Part shown: positions 1 through 5,860 of the stretch, in pieces
Layout of the letters: the number at the start of each line of letters is the position of its first letter
Numbering within the stretch: the first letter of the stretch is position 1
Notes under the pieces: model-generated
Seen by the model: the letters and a program-made list of their open reading frames with translations, nothing else
What the model was told of the DNA's origin: nothing
Databases searched by the model: none
Translations under genes and position numbers: made by a program
Assembly (NCBI GenBank): GCA_022722495.1
Contig: JAIJLI010000077.1
Span: 1-7,932 of the forward strand
Direction: 5' to 3'
DNA: 7,932 nt
DNA from: Dialister sp.
Lineage (GTDB): Bacteria > Bacillota > Negativicutes > Veillonellales > Dialisteraceae

Positions 1-69
1 TGCGACAAAAAAATAAAGGAAATCAGATAAAAGTAGAACGTTTTACGACTTCGTTGTATTTTTGTCGCA
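1..69. repeat. 69-bp element bounded by inverted TGCGACA / TGTCGCA
   Basis: The window opens with TGCGACAAAAA, and its inverted partner TTTTTGTCGCA ends at 69, with about 47 unpaired bases between them. The outermost bases form an exact inverted pair and both arms are copies of the 16-bp motif found throughout the next 1.4 kb. This could be a tiny solo element (MITE-like), or simply two motif copies in opposite orientation. The true left boundary cannot be seen because the window starts here. Confidence 0.45.
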
Positions 70-300
70 AATAGGTTCAATTGGTTTATTATTCTGTCGT
101 ATGATGTATGCTCTGAGCAAACAAAATATATAGAAGGTATACTATAAAGTTTTTTGCTTCAATATGTTATAAGTATTTATAGAAATGTTATTGCGACAAA
201 ATTATTGGTTGAATTAGGTCGGAATAGCAGTTAACTCTTGAATTTGCATGTTGTGCGTGAGGATTATGACTTATATTAGAAAGAATAAGAAGACCTTGAT

Positions 301-638
301 ATAACACCATCTAACATAAAGATACATTTATTAACGCGCAAAAAAATCTGTTCTTTCTTTATATGGCCTGGCTTTCAAAAACTTTCCCTCCATGAAGCTG
401 GGAGTTTACCTTTTCTGCATCATAACTGAGGAAGAAACACCACTATAAGTCCTTCTGCCAGTCTGCTCTTTTTTTAATCTCTTTTTTTGGCTTATTCTTT
501 TCAGTATCTGTAACTAACTGATTTATAATATCTCCCTTTAGCTACCTGCGACATAATTATAAGATGATACGACAAAAATATAAATCCATCTGCGACATAA
601 TTATAAATCTTAGGTGCTTTGTTGCGACAAAATTATAA
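301..638. repeat. 338-bp direct repeat, copy 1
   Basis: This copy aligns without net gaps to 972-1309, at a constant offset of 671 bases. I count about 20 mismatches by eye, or roughly 94% identity. It begins ATAACACCATCTAAC and ends with the fourth of four clustered 16-bp motifs (547-562, 568-583, 591-606, 623-638). The first 240 bases carry long T-rich stretches. Reverse-strand reading gives lysine-rich peptides, but the stops fall in different places in the two copies, so it is probably not coding. Confidence 0.9.
547..638 (+). repeat. Array of four 16-bp motifs (TGCGACAwAATTATAA), first cluster
   Basis: The copies start at 547, 568, 591 and 623, so spacing is 21, 23 and 32 bases. The first and third are identical (TGCGACATAATTATAA). 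The second is degenerate (TACGACAAAAATATAA) and the fourth is TGCGACAAAATTATAA. Multiple short repeats stacked at an end are known for IS21-family termini and for iterons. No transposase or replication gene is present here to decide between these. Confidence 0.8.
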
Positions 639-971
639 GGGTATAATATGAATCTAGATTAACTTTTTTTGCATATAAGATGTTTTGTTAGGATAGATGT
701 GATTACTAGAAGTGATATATTAGAGTAATCATTGTCCAATTAAATAATAGAAATATTCATATATCTATCTGGTAATCTGAATTTAGCAGGTATATTTTAA
801 TGAAACGAACTTGAATTGTTTGGCTCAAACTGTTCTTCTTTTGTCTTTAAAATGGCTTTGCTTACTATATATTATTTCGCATTAATAGTATTCTTCAGGA
901 TTGCTTCGATTTCGCATCTTTATAAAAATGTCGCACCATTAGAATGAGGATGATTAATTTATGTCCATATA

Positions 972-1309
972 ATAACATCATCTAACATAAAGATACATTT
1001 ATTAACGCGCAAAAAAGTCTGTTCTTTCTTTATATGGCTTGGCTTTCAAAAACTTTCTCCCCATGAAGCTGGAAGTTTCCTCTTTCTTCATCATAACGGA
1101 AGAAGAAACACCACTATAAGTCTTCTTGCCAGTCTGCTCTTTTTTAAGTCTCTTTTTTTGGCTTATTTTTTTCAGTATCTGTAACTAACTGATTTATAAT
1201 ATCTCCCTTTAGCTACCTGCGACATAATTATAAGATGATGCGACAAAAATATAAACCCATCTGCGACATAATTATAAATCTTAGGTGCTTTGTTGCGACA
1301 AAATTATAA
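972..1309. repeat. 338-bp direct repeat, copy 2
   Basis: This is the second copy of the unit at 301-638, in the same orientation. Its last 98 bases, the motif-bearing part, differ from copy 1 at only two positions. Most of the roughly 20 mismatches fall in the middle, at about 1032-1151. The higher conservation of the motif end suggests that this is the functional part, for example a protein-binding array or an element terminus. A 30-codon reverse frame (1002-1094) is open here but closed by a stop after five codons in copy 1. Confidence 0.9.
1218..1309 (+). repeat. Array of four 16-bp motifs, second cluster
   Basis: The copies start at 1218, 1239, 1262 and 1294, with exactly the spacing of the first cluster because the array is part of the duplicated 338-bp unit. 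Its second copy is the regular TGCGAC form rather than TACGAC. A further lone motif in the same orientation follows at 1416-1431, and an earlier lone one lies at 192-207. Inverted copies lie at 54-69, 86-101 (degenerate) and 920-935. Confidence 0.8.
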
Positions 1310-1507
1310 AGATATGGGATTTGTGGCAATTAACAGATTTTTTATCTCTCCTTCTCCTGTAGTATTGGTTCTGGACCTTTTCCTCTGTACTCCATATAGG
1401 CATTCTTGAGTTTGCTGCGACAAAATTATAAGGAATAAATGCCTTCATGGCCTTGTAGAATCCTAAGACAAGTTTGGTGATATGAGAAGAGATAGGTACA
1501 GGGGGGG

Positions 1508-1541
1508 CAAATCAAGAGAAAGCCTTCTTTTTCTTGATTTG
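1508..1541. repeat. Perfect 10-bp hairpin stem
   Basis: CAAATCAAGA (1508-1517) pairs with TCTTGATTTG (1532-1541) around a 14-base loop. The inner bases can add a few more A/T pairs with bulges. There is no T-tract immediately after it on the + strand, so it is not a standard terminator. It sits just after seven consecutive G. Role unknown. Confidence 0.5.
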
Positions 1542-1878
1542 TATGGGAGACCAGGCTCTTGGATGATTTGCAATGAAACTTTCCTCGGTAAAATTGCAAC
1601 AACGTCTTAAATCGCAGAAAAATGCCCTTTTTCCTTTTTAGTAGTGTGAAAATGAAGAGAGGGGAGAAGTTGTCTTTGCTATTATGTGATAGATGGAAAA
1701 AGAGAAGTATTACCCAAAATATTATGGTGTAGCACTTCTCTTCTTTCTCTTGACCTTCCAGCAACAGAGGACTCTTCTACGTTTCCGATTCTAGGCTAGA
1801 AATTGTAAGGCAAAAATCTAGTTCTCTGTATTTTGTGGAACGATTTCTTCATGCAGCCTGTTATGAACTGTGAAAAAA

Positions 1879-1977
1879 TCATTCATTAACTTTATCTATT
1901 ATGTCTTTCCATTTTTCAGGAGAGTAAGCTGTAATAACTGTAAGAACTGAGACGCCAAGAACAAAAAGTAACATCAT
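1879..1977 (-). CDS. Doubtful 32-aa hydrophobic small ORF
   Basis: The reverse strand reads 32 codons from ATG (1975-1977) to TGA (1879-1881). The product starts MMLLFVLGVSVLTVITAYS, a plausible single membrane span, followed by a short charged tail rich in Lys, Asp and Glu. That hydrophobic-then-amphipathic layout is protein-like, which is why I record it. There is no clear ribosome site, promoter or neighbour gene. I do not recognise a family. It may be chance or the end of a decayed membrane protein: another reverse frame just upstream (about 1985-2060) also looks partly hydrophobic. Confidence 0.2.
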   Translation of the reverse strand: MMLLFVLGVSVLTVITAYSPEKWKDIIDKVNE

Positions 1978-2501
1978 ATGAATACTCGTTTTCCGTGTGA
2001 ACCCACGACAGACCTGCTGCAATTAGTAATTTAAAAATATTATTCCCTTTCCCCAAATCCCGAAGATTAAAAGGTGATAGGCTTTTTACGTGCAAGCAAA
2101 TACGATAAATACGAGTAAACATGATGCAAGGAATTTCTGTATTTTTTTTCGGTAGCCATCGGCTGCTTAGACAAAAAATCAGAAATAACCTTCAGGTGGT
2201 ACTTGCAGGTTTACGTTTATCGTAACTTTGCAAAGTAAAAACCTGGCTCCTTGATATTGGACATGGGAGCGATAGGAGATGGAAAGAATCATCGTTGCTG
2301 TAGGTAAGGAGTCTATATTCGCGATACCCATAAAGAAGTTACTATGAAGACCACCCGTTGCTGTGACTCCGGAAGTGGTATCAATGGCTTTCACCTGGAT
2401 GATCATGAAAACAAATGCTATTTTCAGTTGAATTCTATCAGAAATCTCTAGTTTAGGCAAAAAATGATGACGGTGTGAATAAAAAATACACACCATAGCA
2501 A

Positions 2502-2509
2502 TATCTTTG
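2502..2509 (+). promoter_or_regulatory. Putative Bacteroidetes -7 promoter element
   Basis: TATCTTTG matches the Bacteroidetes primary-sigma -7 consensus TAnnTTTG exactly. It would start transcription near 2515, leaving a leader of about 35 bases before the ATG at 2551. A convincing -33 TTTG is not present at the usual 19-21 base spacing, so strength is uncertain. It is well placed to drive the whole + strand gene row. Confidence 0.45.
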
Positions 2510-2550
2510 CAGGCGAAACGTTATCAAAACATTAAATGCAATATACAAGT

Positions 2551-2790
2551 ATGGCATTGAATCAAACCAACAAGCTCGTGTGGATTGTGGAGACCATCTA
2601 TCGAGTGCATAAGATTTCCTTCGAGGAACTGAACCGCCGCTGGATGGACAATGTGGATTTGAGCGGAGGCGAGGAGATGTTGAAGCGTACCTTCCACAAG
2701 TGGAATATCTTCGACACCTTTGGCTTGTCGATAGAATGCGAAAAGACAGCTCCTCATTCAATAAAGATAATCAATAAGTACACGTTATGA
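2551..2790 (+). pseudogene. Truncated WYL-type transcriptional regulator, N-terminal part only
   Basis: The 79-residue product starts MALNQTNKLVWIVETIYR and continues through ISFEELNRRW, SGGEEM and KRTFHKW to FGLSIECEKTAP. I recognise this as the N-terminal winged-helix region of the WYL-domain regulators common in Bacteroidales, which are usually about 300 residues or more. After CEKTAP the sequence departs from the family and stops 11 residues later, so the WYL ligand-binding domain is absent. I chose the ATG at 2551 because family members typically begin MALNQTN; an in-frame ATG at 2536 would add five residues. Its stop overlaps the exonuclease start (ATGA, 2787-2790), which suggests translational coupling. 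It could be a dead remnant or a surviving small DNA-binding protein. WYL regulators often sit beside defence genes, but that role here is inference. Confidence 0.7.
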
Positions 2791-3275
2791 AAGATTTTGC
2801 TGCAATAGACTTTGAAACAGCTAATAATGTGCGTTCATCAGTCTGCTCCGTGGGCATCGTCATAGTTCGTGACGGCGAGATAGTGGACAAATTCTACTCA
2901 CTCATCAAGCCCGAACCGGAGTATTACAACTATTGGTGTAGCCAGGTGCATGGCTTGTGCACTGCGGATACAGAAGATGCGCCCATCTTCCCCGAAGTTT
3001 GGAAACAGATAGAGCCAAAGATAACCGGTCTCCCTCTCGTAGCTCACAACAAGGCGTTCGACGAGAGCTGCCTGAAAGCGGTCTTCCGTATCTATCAGAT
3101 GGACTATCCCGGTTATCCGTTCTACTGTACCTGTGTGGCTTCACGCCGAGTCTGGCCACAAGGTAGTCATACTCTTGATGTAATTGCAGCCCGCTGCGGT
3201 TATGATTTGTCAAACCATCATCATGCCTTGGCCGACGCAGAAGCCTGCGCAGCCATTGCACTTGAGATCCTATAA
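2787..3275 (+). CDS. DnaQ-like DEDDh 3'-5' exonuclease
   Basis: This 162-residue single-domain protein has all three exonuclease motifs. Exo I is D8-F-E10 (AIDFET), Exo II is H87-N with D92 (AHNKAFD), and Exo III is H145-H-A-L-A-D150 (HHALADAEA). It therefore keeps the DEDDh catalytic set for two-metal removal of nucleotides from 3' ends, as in the DNA polymerase III epsilon subunit and RNase T. Substrate, DNA or RNA, cannot be told from sequence. Length is normal for stand-alone members and there is no signal peptide or membrane segment, so it is cytoplasmic. The start overlaps the upstream stop (ATGA). The gene is clearly richer in G+C than the DUF262 genes that follow 13 bases later, so it may have a different history. 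Whether it takes part in the DUF262 system is unproven. Confidence 0.9.
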   Translation: MKDFAAIDFETANNVRSSVCSVGIVIVRDGEIVDKFYSLIKPEPEYYNYWCSQVHGLCTADTEDAPIFPEVWKQIEPKITGLPLVAHNKAFDESCLKAVFRIYQMDYPGYPFYCTCVASRRVWPQGSHTLDVIAARCGYDLSNHHHALADAEACAAIALEIL

Positions 3276-3288
3276 ACTTCATATAAAT

Positions 3289-3867
3289 ATGGACACTATG
3301 AAATATAATCATAAGGAACTGCCGTTAGTTCCGTTCTCTGAACTGAAGGGGAAGACCTATGTTATTCCCTATCAGCAACGAGGCTACAAGTGGACTTCAT
3401 CAAATGTTGAAGAACTCTTGTGTGACCTAAGAGAGTTTATTGAGGATGCTAATCCCCAAAAATGCATCTATTGTCTCCAACCTTTGGCTATTGTTTCTGC
3501 GGGAGACAACAGATATACAGTATTAGATGGACAACAGAGACTTACTACGTTGTATCTTTTGTATAAGTACTTATATGGAGAGTCTCCATATGAGTTTGAT
3601 TATGAAAGGGACATAGATGATGATATCACTATGCCAAGGACAACGTTTTTAGCAACTGTTGAGTCTATTAGCGAAGAACAAGCTTCTGCAAAAATAGATT
3701 TCTTCTATATTCATAATGCCTACAAGCACATAGGTAAGGTCTTTATGGATTGGGCTAAGCAATCGGCTAATAGTATTGAAGTAACTGCTGTCAAAGTTGA
3801 ACTTGCTAAACATATCAATATGTTCAAGACATTACTTGAAGGAAACGGGGGAAGTCTCTTAATGTGA
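3289..3867 (+). CDS. DUF262 N-terminal fragment (first part of GmrSD-like protein)
   Basis: The 192-residue fragment starts at ATG 3289, 13 bases after the exonuclease stop. A further ATG lies three codons later. It carries IPYQQRGYKW at residues 27-36 and the hallmark DGQQRLTTL at 80-88. In DUF262 proteins these belong to the ParB/sulfiredoxin-like fold that binds and hydrolyses nucleotide, with the DGQQR box as the catalytic signature. The fragment ends EGNGGSLLM after a frame change in a G5 tract, so it lacks the last conserved part of the domain. Its TGA overlaps a GTG that opens the downstream frame (GTGA, 3864-3867). Alone it is unlikely to be a complete, active domain. Confidence 0.8.
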   Translation: MDTMKYNHKELPLVPFSELKGKTYVIPYQQRGYKWTSSNVEELLCDLREFIEDANPQKCIYCLQPLAIVSAGDNRYTVLDGQQRLTTLYLLYKYLYGESPYEFDYERDIDDDITMPRTTFLATVESISEEQASAKIDFFYIHNAYKHIGKVFMDWAKQSANSIEVTAVKVELAKHINMFKTLLEGNGGSLLM

Positions 3868-5165
3868 TATGGTACGAGGTAGTTGGTGACAAAGAAAAGC
3901 AACATGAAATTTTCTCTAACCTCAATAGCGGCAAGATACATCTTACCAATACAGAGCTTATAAAGGCTTTACTTCTCAATAGTGTTTCAGGATTACCCGG
4001 TAAGGAACGGAATGAAGCTGCAGCAATATTCGAACAAATTGAACGATACATGCAGAATGACAACTTTTGGTACATGTTTAATGCTTCTGAGTTGCGCAAT
4101 GGTCAAACTCGGATGGACTTTCTGTTCAATCTCGTGGCTAATTGTAAGCAGAGCGACTATGAGATAGATGCAAGATGGTCGTTCCGTAACTACTTCTCTA
4201 AACCTGAAAAGGGATCCTTGTCTGATAAATGGAAGCAAGTAAGGCATACCTTCCTTCGCCTAAAGGATATGTATGATGATATATATTGTTATCACTACAT
4301 AGTTTTCCTTACCTACAATTCCAACGACAATACGCTGAACAGTACAAAGGAATTTCTTGCCCTGAGTAGAAAATCTACTCATTCTGAGTTTGTAGAAAAG
4401 TTGAAACAGGAAATAAAGTCTATTCTAAGGAAGAGACATGACAAGATCACGGACTATACTTACGATAAATCTAAAAAGAAAGATTTACGATTATTGTTTG
4501 TGATGCATAACGTGGAGACAATACTCCAGAAATATGCTTCTTTGAATGGCAACGATAAGCTACAATTGCAAAACGGTTTCGAACGTTTTCCCTTTGAACT
4601 CCTCCACAAGCAGAATTGGGATATTGAACATATAGCATCCAATACCGATGCTGATTTCAAAAATTCAGAAGACAGAGAGTCTTGGCTGGAAAGTATCAAG
4701 GCTGATTTGGGCGAAAAATACCCTACCGACCTGGTGGGTGATCTTGAGTTACGTTATAACAAGACCAAGAAGAAAGATGACTTCAATGTCTTGTATAAGA
4801 AAATTATGTGCATAGTTGATGATGACATTGCAGATGTGATAAAAGAGGATGGAAAAGATGTTAAAGACAAAATGCAGGTAGGAAATATTACCTTATTGGA
4901 TAGTCACACAAATAGAAGTTATCACAACGCTTTGTTTCCCAGAAAACGCAGATATGTTATTGTTGCAAATGGACTTATGGATATAGAGGATAATTACGAA
5001 AAGAACATTTCCAAACTTTATATTCCACCATGCACATTGGCTGTATTTACCAAGGCATACAACAAGGGAGCGGATTTGACCTTGAATGCCTGGACACAAA
5101 GCGATGCCGATGCATATGTCGCTGACATGGAACAGAAATTGAGTTTTTACTACAAAAATGATTGA
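3864..5165 (+). CDS. DUF262 C-terminal segment plus DUF1524 HNH nuclease domain
   Basis: This 433-residue frame can start at GTG 3864, which overlaps the upstream TGA, or it represents the out-of-frame remainder of the gene. Residues 2-6 (IWYEV) and 17-35 (with NLNSGKIHLTNTELIKA) are the end of DUF262. A helical middle section follows. The DUF1524 signature comes next: DIEHI at 253-257, with H256 as the likely general base, and GNITLLDSHTNRSYHNALF at 340-358, with N341, N350 and N355 as candidate HNH asparagines. Lysine/arginine-rich PRKRR follows at 359-363. The full nuclease domain looks intact. GTG initiation is possible by termination-reinitiation. No strong Shine-Dalgarno precedes it, although GGGGGAAG lies about ten bases upstream. 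The stop is five bases before the ATG of the second DUF262 gene. Confidence 0.8.
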   Translation: MIWYEVVGDKEKQHEIFSNLNSGKIHLTNTELIKALLLNSVSGLPGKERNEAAAIFEQIERYMQNDNFWYMFNASELRNGQTRMDFLFNLVANCKQSDYEIDARWSFRNYFSKPEKGSLSDKWKQVRHTFLRLKDMYDDIYCYHYIVFLTYNSNDNTLNSTKEFLALSRKSTHSEFVEKLKQEIKSILRKRHDKITDYTYDKSKKKDLRLLFVMHNVETILQKYASLNGNDKLQLQNGFERFPFELLHKQNWDIEHIASNTDADFKNSEDRESWLESIKADLGEKYPTDLVGDLELRYNKTKKKDDFNVLYKKIMCIVDDDIADVIKEDGKDVKDKMQVGNITLLDSHTNRSYHNALFPRKRRYVIVANGLMDIEDNYEKNISKLYIPPCTLAVFTKAYNKGADLTLNAWTQSDADAYVADMEQKLSFYYKND

Positions 5166-5170
5166 ATACA

Positions 5171-5845
5171 ATGAATTTTATAGAATCTTTCAACAATAAG
5201 ACCATTCTCATACCTCTTCTGCAGCGTGACTATGTTCAGGGCAGTGAAAAATCTGCAGTTATCAGTCCATTCCTTGATGCATTGTTAGAGAAGGATTGTG
5301 ACCTGAACTATATCTATGGTTACGAAAAAGATGGATGTTTTGTCCCTGTTGATGGGCAGCAGAGATTGACAACACTTTGGTTGCTCTATCTCTATCTTCA
5401 TGCTTACAAAAAGCGGACAGGACAATATAGGGTACATATGAAATTCGCATCAAGGGAGTATGCTAATGATTTCTGCGAACGTATTGCAGAACATCTGGAG
5501 GAGCTATTGCCCAAATCTTCTGCCTACAAGACGCTGGATGAAGCAATCAAGGATCAAAACTGGTTTATCCGGTCTTGGAGCAAGAATGCTACAGTCCGCA
5601 ATATGCTCAGCACATTGAAACTTATTCATCGAAAGGTAAATGAGCACAATATTGATGTTATATGGATGCGACTCGTCGAGACAGAATCTCCAAGCATTAC
5701 TTTCGCTTTCCTGCAAATGGATGAGAGTTATGGACTTGATGATGACGTTTATATAAAGATGAATGGACGTGGCCGTAAACTGTCTGCCTTTGAAAATCTG
5801 AAATCATGGATGGATAGTAAGGTTTCCAATCGTCCGTATGCCTAG
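5171..5845 (+). CDS. DUF262 N-terminal domain (second gene, up to the amber codon)
   Basis: This stretch of 224 residues starts at ATG 5171 (MNFIESFNNK). An in-frame TTG at 5162 is a weaker alternative. It shows IPLLQRDYVQG at residues 14-24, DGQQRLTTLWLLYLYL at 61-76, and YIKMNGRGRKLSAFENLK at 194-211, which corresponds to the conserved end of the DUF262 domain (NxRGxxLxxFExLK). The nucleotide-binding domain is therefore essentially complete before the stop. The family otherwise continues into a long C-terminal region. The stop follows NRPYA. A free DUF262 domain could in principle fold, but activity without the rest is unknown. Confidence 0.8.
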   Translation: MNFIESFNNKTILIPLLQRDYVQGSEKSAVISPFLDALLEKDCDLNYIYGYEKDGCFVPVDGQQRLTTLWLLYLYLHAYKKRTGQYRVHMKFASREYANDFCERIAEHLEELLPKSSAYKTLDEAIKDQNWFIRSWSKNATVRNMLSTLKLIHRKVNEHNIDVIWMRLVETESPSITFAFLQMDESYGLDDDVYIKMNGRGRKLSAFENLKSWMDSKVSNRPYA

Positions 5846-5860
5846 GAATGGAGAACAGAA

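Larger units (their letters stand above)
1..1431. other. AT-rich, repeat-dense region without convincing genes
   Basis: I see no open frame here that I would call a gene. Frames on both strands are short, broken by stops and not conserved between the two copies of the long repeat. What fills the region is repeats: about fourteen copies of a 16-bp motif and one 338-bp sequence present twice. The unique spacer between the long copies (639-971) holds only one inverted motif copy at 920-935. The most likely origin is remnants of insertion-sequence ends left next to the gene cluster. Confidence 0.6.
1432..2501. other. Intergenic stretch of about 1.07 kb, no convincing gene
   Basis: Only short or low-quality frames occur here. 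I see two hairpins (1508-1541 and 1700-1742), a run of seven G at 1501-1507, a 32-codon reverse-strand frame at 1879-1977, and a reverse-strand frame of about 105 codons (2179-2496) that I cannot match to a family. TAACTTTG at 2223-2230 matches the Bacteroidetes -7 element, but no gene follows it. The stretch may be the decayed remains of genes. I cannot identify any. Confidence 0.5.
3289..5165 (+). pseudogene. DUF262-DUF1524 (GmrSD-like) gene split by a -1 frameshift
   Basis: Two overlapping frames together make one family-standard protein of about 625 residues: an N-terminal DUF262 (GmrS/ParB-like NTPase) domain and a C-terminal DUF1524 (GmrD/HNH nuclease) domain. The break lies in five G at 3847-3851. 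Restoring a sixth G gives an unbroken reading through GNGGKSLNVIWYEV, and VIWYEV is where such proteins normally continue. The join falls inside the DUF262 domain, before its conserved NSGKIHLTNTELIKA segment, not at the GmrS/GmrD boundary, so this is not the natural split of GmrS and GmrD. In characterised relatives the DUF262 part uses a nucleoside triphosphate and the DUF1524 part cuts DNA, mainly modified phage DNA. Sequencing error, recent mutation or slippage-based switching could each explain the break. Confidence 0.8.

Noticed and set aside
547..1431. CRISPR array
   Set aside because: The 16-bp repeats are too short, vary in sequence, and their spacing is irregular (21, 23, 32 and longer), with inverted copies. 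No cas genes are present.
1700..1742. 9-bp inverted repeat as a terminator
   Set aside because: The loop is 25 bases, the stem is A/G-rich without a G+C core, and no gene ends beside it.
1426..1764. 112-codon reverse-strand ORF
   Set aside because: Low-complexity composition (Phe/Leu/Lys/Ser), no recognisable family, starts inside a hairpin-rich stretch and overlaps the last 16-bp motif. Probably chance in AT-rich DNA.
1916..2122. 68-codon reverse-strand ORF
   Set aside because: Ser/Tyr-rich tail, no recognised domain, no start signals. At best a fragment of a decayed membrane protein.
2223..2230. TAACTTTG, a second perfect Bacteroidetes -7 match
   Set aside because: No gene follows on the + strand within a reasonable distance, and the -33 element is poor. 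The motif is short enough to occur by chance.
2179..2496. 105-codon reverse-strand ORF
   Set aside because: Part of it (around AIDTTSGVTATGG) looks protein-like, but I cannot match it to any family, it has no start signals, and it abuts the promoter of the + strand genes. Not enough to call it a gene.
2905..3312. 135-codon reverse-strand ORF across the exonuclease
   Set aside because: It is a shadow frame of a + strand gene with all three DEDDh motifs. Its Arg/Ser-rich composition is typical of antisense frames.
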